Of a DNA stretch of 64,000 nucleotides, positions 9,224-19,932 are shown piece by piece. The notes below the pieces were generated by a model that saw nothing but the letters and a program-made list of their open reading frames with translations, ran no database searches and had not been told where the DNA came from. Numbering within the stretch: the first letter of the stretch is position 1; every line of letters starts with the position of its first letter. The stretch lies in contig SWBL01000157.1 of assembly GCA_024195585.1 (NCBI GenBank), positions 1-64,000 of the forward strand, read 5' to 3'. Both the position numbers and the translations under genes were made by a program. The stretch is from Aureobasidium sp. EXF-3400. Lineage: Eukaryota > Ascomycota > Dothideomycetes > Dothideales > Saccotheciaceae.

Positions 9224-10900
9224 TCATCTCCTCACAATTTCAGTAACTCTGATGTCTCTTCCTCTACTCTTACTCCTCTCCTTGCTCTTGTGCCTGACCC
9301 AAGCGAACTTTGGCCCCGAGTCCTTGACCTTGTCGATGAGCGGAGGTCCAGAAGAACCTTGACGACGGCGACGCGTGTGTTCGAAAAGCACGTCTGTTTC
9401 GTACTTGTCTAGTTCGCGCAGCAGAATGATGAATTCGGAATTTGCCTATTCCATTCATATTAGCATCTTTGTGAGTAGACTGGAAGGGGAACAAAAAGAA
9501 GGAAAGAAGAAAGGAAGAGAGCAAAAACTTACACGATCCCACTCCCAAGGTACATGATAATGCTCCAGTGTCTCAATATCTAAGTACTTGCGATTGATGC
9601 GTGGAAACACGGGGACATGATGTTGAGGAAAACCCACACCGAGGGAAGGAGCATCCGGTAAAGAAGGAGGACCACCACCACCCACAACAATGACATCCTC
9701 ATCCAAATACACATCACCCGAATACCTATGTTTCTTCTTCTTTTTCTTTTCCTTCTCCGCCTTTTCAGGATCCAAAGCGATTTCAATATCTTTCTGAGAC
9801 CAACCTAGTTTTTCCAATCGAGCTCGCATGGCAGAGTCAATACGTGCTTGTTCCTCTTTCTTTGCTTTGTCTTCTGCTTCTTGTTTTTCCTTTTGCTCGC
9901 GGAGGAAGGCTTGATATTCTCTTTCTTTGGCTTCTTCTTTTTCTTTTTGCTTGCGTAAGGCTTCACGGTAGGCTTTTTCTTCTGCTGCTTCCTTTTCTCG
10001 CTGTTTGCGTAGGAAATCGTCGTAGGCCCTTCGTTCTCGCTCTTTTTCCTCGGCGGCTTGCTTTTCGAGCTTCAACTTGAACGCTTCTTCAGCGTCGGCG
10101 GCGGCCTTTGCATCGGCAAGAAGTTTGCGTTCGTGATCGTCGATTACGCGTTGACGCTCTGCTGCTGCGTCTGCCTCTTGTTTTGCACGTTTGACTGCTT
10201 CGCGCTCGGCTTCGAGTTCGAGTTTGAGTTTGAGGGCCGTGGCTTCTTCTTCGCGGATGCGTTTGGCTTCTGCAGCGGCTGCTTCTTCGCGGCGGCGGTC
10301 GAGTTCGAATTGAGCTTTGAGAGCGGCGGTTTCTTCATTGTGACGGCGGAGAGACTCTGCTGCTGCTGCTTCGCGGCGTTGTTGTTCGAGGTCCCAGCGG
10401 AGACGGTCATCCGGGGAGCGACGACCGCGAGAGTGGGAGCGATGGCGGTGGAGGTTCATCTCCGCGAACTGATTGGCGAGGATTTGTTCGCCTAGATGTT
10501 GAGCTCGCAGGGCGTTAGGGTCGATCATTGGCGGAGGTGCAGCTTGCATCATGGGCACATGTTGATGGATGAACATGGGTGGTGGGGGTGCCATCATGGG
10601 CACGTGTTGGAACTGTGGTGGCATGGGTGCGGGCATTGGAGGTGGAGGTCTCGAGTCTGCTCGCTGAGCATTGGTCGTCTCTTGGTTGATGGGTATCTTG
10701 TTGTAGATATGGATGTTGGTAGGGTGTGGGTCATTGTGGCCTTGTGAATGCGAGCGATGCAAATTGGAGTGATGTGGCTCGGGCGTGAGGTGGCCGCTAT
10801 GTCGGTAAGAGTGATGATAGTAGCGTGCTCGTGGCGGTGGTGACGGCGGACGATGAGAATCCCAATGATCATGCCACGACTGATCGTATGAATAGGCCAT
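9224..10900 (-). CDS. Fungal coiled-coil protein, function unknown
   Basis: Two exons, 9533-10900 and 9224-9445, with an 87-nt intron (GTAAGT...ATAG), give 529 residues. Residues 1-190 are disordered: rich in His, Pro, Ser and Arg, with PPPMPAPMPP and repeated HVPMM. Residues about 195-410 form a long, highly charged coiled coil of Glu/Lys/Arg/Ala heptads (EEAAAAEAKRIREEE and similar). A basic KKKKKKH patch follows. The C-terminus, joined by the intron, carries the part conserved among fungal homologues: ETLEHYHVPWEWDR-ANSEFIILLRELDKYETDVLFEHTRRRR. I recognise this tail from uncharacterised ascomycete proteins but know no function. The start at 10900 is the first Met of the conserved-looking MAYSYDQSW; the frame is open upstream but reads as 5' UTR. 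Confidence 0.8.
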
Positions 10901-12202
10901 TTTCGCAGTGCTGAGATGTCGCTGTGGACGTTCTTGGATCGACAGCAAGGGAGGCGTACGATGTGTTTGAAAGCCACCCCTCAGTAAGATAAGAGGAATG
11001 TGATAAGGATGTATTGATTCTGCTTGAAGAATGGAGAGTAGAAACAAGAAAGCATCCAAGTAAGACAGCTGGAACAAGCAGACAGAGGCACAAGACACAC
11101 TCTGACTGCAATGCCACAGAGTCTCAGCTTACCGTGTGTTCGGGCGAAGAAGATGAAAGAGTCAAGGCTGCTGACAGAAAAGGAACAAAAGGGCTACAAG
11201 CGAAGGATCGCGCGTGACCCGCCGGATTATAGTGCTGTATACCAACAGACTCACCAATAGCCTCCATGACTTCTGCATGCCGAAGGCTCCCATGGCTTGT
11301 CGCAGATGGCACGCCTTACCGCCTCTTCAAGCCCGAGAACCTGGGCACTGGCTGACTTAGCTTTGGTCATGATGATTTACGATAATGGAAGACATGGTTA
11401 CGGCTTGCAGCCTCATGCCCTGTCTCGTTTGTGACCAACCGGTCAGGTTGCGAATATTTTGTTGGCAAAAGTGGGAGAGATGGTGGTGTTCACCCCGCTG
11501 ACTACTGCAGCTGCCAGCTTCTGCAGACGGCGATTGGCGATCTGAGCTCCTGCACGAGCCGCGCGCGTGGTATACTTGTCTTGAAACAGGCGCGTCGCTC
11601 TTGTTGTACCCTGGTCTTAATACGATGACAGCTATATTCAGCTCTTCTTGAGCGCTTAGGTGAACAGACAGTGTCAAGTAAACCCACCAGAGTCCATGGA
11701 TGCCTCAGGGAGCTGCCTTGTCGCAATACCGTGGCAGTTTAAAGTTGGAGCTGGAGGATCATGGGCGGCAATGTGCAGCTATAGCCTTGCAGTAGATTGC
11801 ATATATATTTGAAGGATGCGATAAGACAAGTTAGGAGAAAGGTCAAATGTCGTATTCTCCAAAAAGTGCACAACTTCTAAGCTTGGCACTGCATACAAAG
11901 GAGCAACGCTTTGTATAACGATATTGTGCAAGTCGGCATTCGTGCTAGTCTTTGAGGGGCTCGACGCCCTGAGACAAGAGCCGTATATCCCTCGAGGCCT
12001 TCTCAGCAGATGTTGTGCCTGCGACGAGAACTCGTTCGGAGCTCCCTCCATCCTGACCTCTGTTCGTAAATCGTGACTGGCAGCTTGGAGCAAAGCTTCT
12101 CGGCGATTATGGACGGTCAACCCATCTGATCACGATGGGCGCTGCCGAATGTTCCCGAAGTTCAAGACTTGTCTGTAGCGACTGGTGTGTTGGTTGTGAT
12201 GT
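10901..12202. other. Intergenic region
   Basis: 1.3 kb between two minus-strand genes. Only short open frames without recognisable domains are present, and no repeat or RNA gene is clear to me. Confidence 0.45.
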
Positions 12203-12675
12203 TCATCTGCCGCCGTTCTTGAAAATGGCATCCAAGTGGGTCTTGCTGTTGTTGAAAGTCGTCTCGAGGTAGTGCATCTTTTTCTCCAGGCCTTCCATGT
12301 CTTTCTTGATGGTTTCTTGGTCTTTTGTCAAGCGGACCTTGACGTCGGTCTTTGGGCTGGCGACAAACCTAGAGAGGACATGTTAGAGACGGCATCCTCA
12401 TGACTGCTGGGTTGTGCAAGCTCACATCTTTCCAACACCCTCGTAGACATTGGCGTCTGATGGCAGACCGTCAAGTTCGGCAGCAGTAAGTTGAAGCATA
12501 CGGTTTTCGCGGTTTTTGCTGTTCATCTGGGTCTTGACAATGACCATCTGTTGCTGGCAGAACTGGGCCTTTTGCTCGATTTCTTGCAGGAGCTGGACTA
12601 GGGTCAGCTTGGGTCGGATAGGCTGTAGTGAACAGAGAAATGGACCTTCTGCATATCTGCCGGAGACATCGACAT
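12203..12675 (-). CDS. pfd1: Prefoldin subunit 1
   Basis: Three exons, 12646-12675, 12426-12592 and 12203-12368, give 120 residues. Prefoldin is the hexameric cytosolic cochaperone that hands nascent actin and tubulin to the CCT chaperonin; subunit 1 is a beta-type subunit. The sequence is two helices flanking a beta hairpin: N-terminal helix MQ-KLLQEIEQKAQFCQQQ, the hairpin with the diagnostic NVYEGVGKMFVASP, and the C-terminal coiled helix ending EKKMHYLETTFNNSKTHLDAIF. The first exon codes for only ten residues. Intron 1 (12593-12645) has a weak donor, GTCCAT, with a GCTGAC branch and CCAG acceptor; using CCAG keeps the frame and fits the family. Intron 2 (12369-12425) splits the Met codon of GVGKM. 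It is divergent from the ceramidase gene. Confidence 0.9.
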
Positions 12676-12995
12676 GACGGGCGAATATGTGTTGTTTGTT
12701 GTATGACAAAGATTTGGATGATTCGGTCTGTCAGAAGTTCAATTCAGCATGTGATTGCCCGGCTTGCGGCTTGATGACACGCGTCTTGGCAGGCACTCTC
12801 TAGTCGATGAGCGAGTTTGTTCGAACAAAGTCAGTCTCCTTCCTTGTTTGTGCCTGCTGTCTCTTTCCCTTCCTTCCTTTGCGCATTTCTCGGGTCTTTT
12901 CTGGTTCCTGTCGTTTCTGGCATTTCTGAATTCATCGACTTGAATACAAACGCTCCAGCAAGCTCCGAAGCTTCCGCAGCTTCCATACCATCTTG
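12676..12995. promoter_or_regulatory. Divergent promoter region, prefoldin / ceramidase
   Basis: 320 bp between the divergent starts. The ceramidase side has a pyrimidine-rich tract (CTTCCTTGTTTG...TTCCCTTCC, about 12837-12905), typical of fungal promoters. No specific site is recognised. Confidence 0.45.
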
Positions 12996-14034
12996 ATGGC
13001 ATCCTTGTTACCCTCAATACCGTACCCTCCCTCGAGAGAGGGCTACTGGAGCCCCGTAACTTCTACCCTGAACTGGTGCGAGGAGGTTCGTCATACACAT
13101 CCTTGAAAACTCGATCCTCGAGTCTGACAAGGACCAGGACTACTATGCCACCGTCTACTCGGCTGAGATCGTCAACACCCTGACCAACCTTCTGTTTGTC
13201 TGGCTGGCCTTCCGTGGCATCAACAACTGCATACAGAATGGACACGATCACATCTTCCTCATCACCTTCATCGGTTACCTGGTTGTCGGAACTGGCAGCT
13301 TCCTCTTCCACACGACCTTGAAATGTCAGTACACGGGACTTACTCCGACGGAACTTGACTAACAAATTGCAGACCCCATGCAACTCGTCGACGAACTCTC
13401 GATGATCTACACGACCTGCCTCATGTTTTACGCAACCTTCTCGCACAAGCAGACACGCACGTTCCGCATCTGCCTTGCTATCTTCTTGGTGTCGTTGTCG
13501 GTCTTTATCACAGGCTACTACCACTACCTTGGCGATCCGGTCTTCCACCAGAACATGTATGCTCTCCTGACTGCTACCGTCCTGTTCCGGTCAATGTACG
13601 TTATGGAGCGCGACATCCGCCCCAAGGCAAAGGCAAGAGAAGCCGCACGTCAGCAGAGTGGAATCAGTGAGAAGGAACAACAACGTAGGGACGACAGAGA
13701 TCGCAAGATCATCAAGACCATGTGGCTCATGGTCGCATGTGGATTGAGCATCTTCCTGGGTGGATTTGGCATCTGGACACTGGACAATGTGTACTGCTCT
13801 AAGCTACGCAAGTGGCGTCACGAGGTTGGACTTCCTTGGGGTATCTTCCTTGAGGGACATGGATGGTGGCATCTCATGACAGGAACGGGAGCGTACTTCT
13901 ACATTGTATGGGGAGTGTGGCTTCGCCATTGCTTGAACGGACGTCAAGATGAGTTCAAGCTGGTGTGGCCGAGCATGTTCACCTCGCTTCCTTCGGTCGT
14001 CAAGATTGATAAGAGCGAGAAGAAGCAGAACTAG
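12996..14034 (+). CDS. Alkaline ceramidase (YPC1/YDC1/ACER family)
   Basis: Exons 12996-13085, 13138-13324 and 13373-14034 give 312 residues. The enzyme is a seven-helix ER/Golgi membrane hydrolase that cleaves (phyto)ceramide to a sphingoid base and a fatty acid. Conserved features are the N-terminal GYWSPVTSTLNWCEEDYYATVYSAEIVNTLTN, then H88 in SFLFHTTLK, D99 in QLVDELSMIY, and H255 and H259 in EGHGWWHLMTGTGAY. These match in order and spacing the zinc ligands known from human ACER3 (H81, D92, H217, H221). A charged cytosolic loop (residues about 170-200, KEQQRRDDRDRK) interrupts the membrane part. Intron 1 (13086-13137) was ended at CCAG because that gives the conserved CEE-DYY junction. 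All predicted catalytic ligands are present. Confidence 0.93.
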
Positions 14035-14317
14035 AAGAGCTGCTCAGGCTGAAGATTTGTATGTATATAGAAAAGAATGAAACCCTTTCGCAAGGATGTG
14101 TTTTGCGTGGTTGAAGATCAGATTCGCGCGATGATTGCAGGCAAGTCAAAAAGTTCAAGGGTCTGGATAGCATGATGCACGATGACTGCTGCCGTCGTCG
14201 GCGCTCGGAGGTGGCATGGTTTGGCCGCACTGTCGGGGAAGTTTTTGCCGAGGCTCAGATGATGATGATTTTCCACCATCGTCGACGGCTCCATCTCGCA
14301 CCTCAGTCCCAAATACC

Positions 14318-15201
14318 ATGTCGACAATGTCAGCACTCCAGCTATCGCGGCAGCTCACCCTGCGTGCCATGCGCAATCCACAGACCTCGCTCCTCGCCCG
14401 CTCGCTCATAGCCTCACGCTCTGCCAGCAGCAACTCCAAACCAGTACCCAAGGGCCGACTACTCGAGAAACCCACACGCTTCAACCCACCATCCCACCCT
14501 GCTCGCCTACCCCGCCGCAACAGACAACCCGCCTTCTCAGTCCCCTTGAGCGCCAAAGAAAAGGAACAGCAAAAGACAAAGCAATATCCTCATATGATGC
14601 CACCCCAAGGAACTTTCTTCCACTGGTTCCTCACAAACCGCACCATTCACGTGTGGATCACCATGGTCAGTATATCTCTTCTGTTCTGTCACTATCACCA
14701 CTAACTTTTCCTGCTCAACAGTCAATCCTCATATCCCTAGCCTTCTTCACCTGGCTAAACAACTTCCTGGCCAATACACCCTACCTCGATCAACTACCAC
14801 CCAACAACATGTTCTTCTCCCACCCAATTGCGTTCTTGTCCAGATATGCTGAGGTCTACAACCTCCACTCGCAATACATCTCTATGCAAACGGCAGAGTA
14901 TCGTAGAAACAAGGTTGATGATGTTAGAAAGAGGGCAGAGTACAGAAAAGCTCATGGCTTGAACGAGGCTGAGGGTGTGTTTGGTGGGTGGAGTGCTAGG
15001 GATGATAGAAGTGGAGAGGTAGAGAAGGATAAGCAGCAGACTGAGGTTCTGGGAGCTGTAGGGAATGAGATGCCTGTGGCAAGAGAGAGTGGGAGTGTGG
15101 TAGCTGCGGCTGCAGCGGTTGACAAGGAGGGTGCCGAGGAGATGTACACCGATTTTGAGGGCAGGAGGAAGCCGATCAAGAAGTGGTTGGGCATCTGGTA
15201 G
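14318..15201 (+). CDS. Conserved fungal single-pass membrane protein, probably mitochondrial
   Basis: Exons 14318-14665 and 14722-15201 join at ATG|TCA across a 56-nt intron (GTCAGT...ACAG) to give 275 residues. The first 60 residues are rich in Arg, Ser, Leu and Ala with almost no acids (LSRQLTLRAMRNPQTSLLAR), a typical mitochondrial presequence. After a Pro/Arg linker comes PPQGTFFHWFLTNRTIHVWITM-SILISLAFFTWLNNF, one transmembrane helix crossed by the intron. It is followed by a soluble region (RYAEVYNLHSQYISMQTAEYRRNKVDDVRKRAEYRKAHG) and an acidic C-terminus. I recognise the layout from uncharacterised ascomycete proteins but no named domain. Inner-membrane location is inferred. An internal start four codons later is possible. 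Confidence 0.75.
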
Positions 15202-15456
15202 AGGTGGAGAGAGCTTGAGAAGGGTGTATCTGCATAGCAAGGGTAAGAGGGTTGTGCTTGATAATGTATTATGCGCATATGTTCAATAGTTTCCACTCCT
15301 GCATGGACGTTCTCATTGGAATGTTTGCATCAACCACACGGATAACCCAGGAGCAAGTCAGGAGTCAGTCTGGAAGGACGTTCTTTCTACCACATTAGAA
15401 TATTCTGGCTATAGGATAAAACGCTGCCATTGTAGAAAAGAAGCATGCCTAGCAGC

Positions 15457-17583
15457 CTAGACAATATACTCGTCACCGCCAGTCATCCTGCCAAAGTCCA
15501 GTTTCATCAGCAGTCTGTCCACACCTCCACCGCGCCACACCTCAAAGTCCATGTCTTGACTATCGACTTGGAGATACCTAGCTGCGCCCAGACGCTCATG
15601 GTCCAGTTGACGCAACCTGGCAACAATATCCTTGAGGGAAGTATCAACACGTTTGCGAGAGCGGTCCAATTCGCGTGAGACCTCCGCCTCTTCGTCGTCG
15701 AGGAAGTCTGTGCCGCCAACGCCGAGACTGGATGTCTGTTGAAGGCGCTGAAGCCGGCCGAACAACGCGACTAGAGCGTCGATGTGAGTGAGCAAGTCGC
15801 GGAGGGAGCGAGTATATGCCGCATCGGTAAGCAGCATCACATAAGACAGTGCTGCGAGGAATGACCGATGAGCTCTTGCTAATGTCTCGGGGTCGTGATG
15901 TTGAGCCGTGGCCCATGAATAAAAGGTGTCCCACGAGCTTGTTATTAGTTCGCCCTCAAAGTATGCTGTGGTTTCTGATAACAAAAAGACAGCTGCACTG
16001 CATGTGGCCCAGACTTTGCGTTGAGCAGTGCTGCGAACTTGGGCAATCTGTTTTGCTTCAGCACTCAGGCGAGCAGGATTTGCGGCTGCACGGCGTGAGC
16101 CTGATTCGCGCCACAGATTTGACAGTCGCATGTGTGCTCGTCGAAGACTTAATAGATATGTGTTGAGTGCCGAGTAGCGATCCATGTCGGCCCGGGAGAC
16201 AAAGAGATCGAGCGGTGAGCAGATTTGCATAGTGAGTGTGGTCGCGACAGGGAACAGGAGATCATTGAACGAAGTGCTGGACAGATTGGCCATATCCAAT
16301 GCCGTTCCATCCGAGGTTGTAGGTCGTGCGGCGGCCCGCCGTGTGTCAATCTCTAGACGCATGTTCTCACGAGCAAACTCGAGTACGTCGTCTTCGAGGT
16401 CCTCGGTTTGTAATGCAGTTAGTGCTTTCCAGGTACGTGAAAGTGACTCGTTGACTTCGCCCTCTTTTATCATTACACCACGAAGATCCCTTCCAGAGGG
16501 CTCCTGCAGATATCGGCCGTTCTCGGCTCGTCTTGCCTGTAGTCTTTCTGTCGCCTCAGATATCAGAAAGACAGCAAATTCGCCCCTATCAAGAAGCATG
16601 ATCTGACGAAGAGTGCTCAGCACAAGCTTGATCTCCTCGGGTGGGAGTAGGCGTTGCAGAACTTTTTGTGATAGAGATGAGCGTATCGAGGATATCGTGG
16701 TGGAGAATGCAGCGGGAATTATGGGGAATGATAGTGACGAAAGAGATTGAAGATGTGCATCCAAAAGCGCAGCGTCTTCGTTACCATGAATGATCTGCGA
16801 CGCTGATGATGCTTGTGTGTGTTGCTTGACCTGGTGCAACGACTTTCCGATGAACAGCAAAGAGCTGCCAGTCTGTTGCGAAACATACTTGGGCAGCAGC
16901 TCGCGTCTCAGAACATATGAGGGTGGGCCCTCAATAGACTCTTGCACGGAGACAAAGAAATCTTCGGCGCCATGGCTAGGAAGCAAGCCGTACAGCAGCC
17001 ACACAGACACCTGTTTCAGCCAGGCCTTGTCAGCGACGCAACTCAACTCTGTTGCTGCGGTTTCGATATCAGGAAAGCCGGTTTGTAGCTCTGATCGCAG
17101 ATGGTCAATGAGTCCAGCTCCGGTTGCTTGGTTAGATTGAGTAGCCGTGTCTAGAGGCTGAATGAAGCATGCAAGATTCCAGTACCAGTCCATACGACGA
17201 CTCCATTCATCAAACTCGCCCACGACTGCAGAGAGAGGTACGATGTTGTATGCACCCACTATGGCAGCATCCTCGGTCAAGATCTGGCTTTCGACATCGA
17301 GAATCTTCTCACGAAAGCGCGCAAGATGAGTTTGCAGCAACGAAGCAGCTACAGCACGACAGACGGTGGATGGATGTTGCGAAACAATGCGAGTTGCATG
17401 GTCTCGAATTTGGCGGTGCAGACTGGCGAGCTTGCCAACCGTCGCCAATAAAGCCGCTTCTGATGATGACAACAACGGAAAGTCTTTGTCTACAAAGGCG
17501 TCAGACGATCGGCCGGAGGGTGCAGTCGCAGGGAACAGCGGCGAGGGATGCCCGCTGAGAGCGAGGAGGACCTCGTGGAGCAT
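15457..17583 (-). CDS. Gamma-tubulin complex component 4 (GCP4)
   Basis: A single-exon gene of 708 residues. The start at 17583 gives MLHEVLLALSGHPSPLF, the characteristic N-terminus of GCP4 proteins; the open frame extends 15 codons further but lacks family similarity. GCP4 is a core subunit of the gamma-tubulin ring complex that nucleates microtubules at spindle pole bodies and septa. The protein shows the Grip1 N-terminal region (YNIVPLSAVVGEFDEWSRRMDWYWNLACFIQ) and the C-terminal gamma-tubulin-binding Grip2 region (YSALNTYLLSLRRAHMRLSNLWRES, then FEGELITSSWDTFYSWATAQHHDPETLARAHRSFLAAL). It ends with a short acidic tail. S. pombe has a GCP4 homologue (Gfh1); budding yeast lacks one, which fits a filamentous ascomycete. 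Confidence 0.88.
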   Translation of the reverse strand: MLHEVLLALSGHPSPLFPATAPSGRSSDAFVDKDFPLLSSSEAALLATVGKLASLHRQIRDHATRIVSQHPSTVCRAVAASLLQTHLARFREKILDVESQILTEDAAIVGAYNIVPLSAVVGEFDEWSRRMDWYWNLACFIQPLDTATQSNQATGAGLIDHLRSELQTGFPDIETAATELSCVADKAWLKQVSVWLLYGLLPSHGAEDFFVSVQESIEGPPSYVLRRELLPKYVSQQTGSSLLFIGKSLHQVKQHTQASSASQIIHGNEDAALLDAHLQSLSSLSFPIIPAAFSTTISSIRSSLSQKVLQRLLPPEEIKLVLSTLRQIMLLDRGEFAVFLISEATERLQARRAENGRYLQEPSGRDLRGVMIKEGEVNESLSRTWKALTALQTEDLEDDVLEFARENMRLEIDTRRAAARPTTSDGTALDMANLSSTSFNDLLFPVATTLTMQICSPLDLFVSRADMDRYSALNTYLLSLRRAHMRLSNLWRESGSRRAAANPARLSAEAKQIAQVRSTAQRKVWATCSAAVFLLSETTAYFEGELITSSWDTFYSWATAQHHDPETLARAHRSFLAALSYVMLLTDAAYTRSLRDLLTHIDALVALFGRLQRLQQTSSLGVGGTDFLDDEEAEVSRELDRSRKRVDTSLKDIVARLRQLDHERLGAARYLQVDSQDMDFEVWRGGGVDRLLMKLDFGRMTGGDEYIV

Positions 17584-18412
17584 TGCAGGTGCACAGTCCG
17601 AGCAGCTGGATGCGTGTCGTCTGTACAAGTAGCGTCTCGACCAGATTTGGCCTTGCGAGCGTGAAGCAGAAGTATCAGCAGACCCAACAACTCAAGACGA
17701 CACATGAGCTCTGGTTTCAGGTTCAGGACGATCGCCAGCGCAGCGTCGCAGACATGCTTGGTGCTCGGATGCACTTGGATATTATTTACTTTTTCTAGAA
17801 GGAAAATCAACATGCGACGCGCGCCCAGCAAACAGGATGGAGCAGTCTCTCGCACGGGCCGCGCCGTGTGATCCTTACGAGCCTCGGTTTGGACAGCGAT
17901 CTGGGGAAGTGGTGGCTCTTTAAAGGTGGGCAACCATGGACCCAGACAGGCATCACGAAGTGCTCGGGTGATGCTGAATGCTTATTCCAAAAACCCAGAG
18001 ACACGTAAGTCGTGCATGCGAGAGGCACGATCCAGACCCGTCGGCCTCTTGCGGGAATATAGAAGCGTTTCCGACTTTGGACCATCACGGTCCATCAGCA
18101 GCGCCATCGGCTCTCATGTGGGGTAATGACGACGGGTGATGGCGGGCGCGCGCTGGGCATTGGATGAGGGCGGGCACTGCCTGCCCTGGTTCACGTCTAT
18201 CTTTGTTCTGCCTTTGACGCTTAGCCAACTTCACTTCCTCTTTCCTACATCCTACATCCTTCATCCCCTCGAGCCCATCCACATTGAGAGATTTCCCATA
18301 CCTACACCTATACCACAGGTACACAAGCCTTCCCGTGCCACCCTGTCCGCTCCGTCGACTGACATTGTCCTCGCTCTAGCTCAAGAGACCTATCGTACCA
18401 CCAATCGTCAAG
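17584..18412. promoter_or_regulatory. Divergent intergenic region, GCP4 / small acidic protein
   Basis: 829 bp between divergent genes. It contains a CT-rich stretch just upstream of the small gene (about 18220-18310), likely its core promoter and 5' UTR. No gene is supported here. Confidence 0.45.
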
Positions 18413-18804
18413 ATGCAGGCCGTCAGACAGAAGATCAAGAGAGCTCTCAGCATGCACGACAAGGAGAGTGAGTAACATCCTTATGACCGTCATCTTTCAT
18501 TTCGGCCCCGCTGACCCCACTTGCGACAGCCAACTTCGACGAGCATGAGGAGCTCGATGAGGAGACTACTGGTCACCTCCACAAGCAGCTCGAAGAGGCT
18601 GAGGCCGAAGACTCCAAGTACCCTCAGGGCAGACCCGGCTCCTTCCTCAATCGTCTCATCTCGCACGGCAACAAGAAGACCGAAGACCAGATCGCTGCCG
18701 AGATCGCCGCTGGTCCTCAGGCTGCAGGCGCTGGAGCCCAGCAGCGCTCAGCTGGTGCCTACCAGGTCGACAGCACTACCGCCCCCAAGCCTGCACACTC
18801 ATGA
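18413..18804 (+). CDS. Small acidic hydrophilic fungal protein, unknown function
   Basis: Exons 18413-18467 and 18530-18804 give 109 residues; the 62-nt intron has a GTGAGT donor, GCTGACC branch and ACAG acceptor and splits a Thr codon. The N-terminus is an amphipathic basic segment (MQAVRQKIKRALSMHDKE); the rest is acidic and disordered, DEHEELDEETTGHLHKQLEEAEAEDSKYPQGRPGSFLNRLISHGNKK, ending in Ala/Gly/Gln-rich sequence. No signal peptide, membrane segment or known domain is visible. Coding is supported by clean splice signals, the strong upstream pyrimidine tract and codon use like its neighbours. It resembles small abundant stress- or conidiation-associated ascomycete proteins in style only; I assign no function. 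Confidence 0.7.
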
Positions 18805-19932
18805 TTACCTTAACGACCACCAAGAATCGATTCCGTCAAGATCAGATAGTACGTGGATGCTGCAAGGACACACCTAAGACAGACAGACAGACAGCATGAG
18901 TTTAGTTTAGGTTAGAAGCAGTCGATTATTCATACGAGTATATTTGTTGATCAATGAGAGCTTCTCTGCATGCTGTGCTTTTTGAATTGGACGAAACGTG
19001 GCTCCGTGTGACGTGCTACAAGGCTTTGTACACGTTTTGATATCATGTCCTGACAGAAGCACTAACAGGCTCTAAACACTGATTTGACGTGCCAAGTGAG
19101 TGAATGGAGGTTTGAGCGGATCGAATGACTTTCTCAATCGAATTTACATTAAAGTGATCTGCACTCTCGCGTGGGCTCTCATGATCGGATGTGAGTCTGT
19201 CGGACGGGATGAGAGCCACAATGCAAGTCATGTCAGCGGTGAGGGTTAACGATTTGAATCAGGGTTCAGCCTCATTTGACACATGACTGTTGTACGTGTG
19301 TGATAGAGTATGAGCAGACCGCGTTGTAGGCGAGTAGGGTTTACGCTCTCTCAACCACCAGCTGGAAACCCTAGTCGGCGTAATAGTACAAGCAGGTTCA
19401 CATTTCAGCTCCTACAAGCATGACGGTTTTGACGTCGACACCAGCAACGATAGGTAAATCATGGTGCGCACGACAGTCGTGGAGCGGAGCAGGGAAAACA
19501 GAGGCCAAATCCGAAAGTGGAAAGCAGATCAGGTTTGCAGGCGGGAAGTGGCATGCCGTGCCGGGTGGGCTTCAGGCGCGCACATCTTCGACTGGGCCGG
19601 ACCCGATGTCTTCGGTCAGCGTCTGGCTGAGTGCGACTGCTGTTTCCAAGTAGCAGAGGCGTGGTTGCCTCGCCCGCGGTCTCTCGTCAATCATTTCGTT
19701 CTTCCTGGTGTCTTTTCCCTGCTGTGTTTTGTTCTGTTCGGTCGCTCGTTGCCTGCCTCCTGATCGGTTTTCTTCTTCGACCTAACCTTAGTCACTACCA
19801 CCGCCTCGATTACTCTACAACGATAATACTATCCTCGGTCTAAACTCGAAGCCTTTTCGTTTGACACGACCCAATTTCTCCACCGGCATCTTCGAATACA
19901 TCTTCTTTATGCAATAGTCGAGCGTCTAGACA
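18805..19932. other. Intergenic region
   Basis: 1.1 kb between two plus-strand genes. It includes a short AGAC microsatellite near 18877-18893 and a pyrimidine-rich stretch (about 19690-19830) before the SH3 protein gene. No supported gene. Confidence 0.45.
18877..18893. repeat. (AGAC)n microsatellite
   Basis: Four perfect tandem AGAC units in the 3' flank of the small acidic protein gene. Confidence 0.85.

Noticed and set aside
10058..10495. 145-codon plus-strand frame rich in Phe, Cys and Leu opposite the coiled-coil gene
   Set aside because: Complement of Glu/Ala/Lys repeats gives Phe/Cys/Leu strings; not a real membrane protein.
19420..19843. Overlapping short frames before the SH3 protein gene
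   Set aside because: They lie in a pyrimidine-rich promoter/5' UTR, do not join to the gene in frame, and have no domain.
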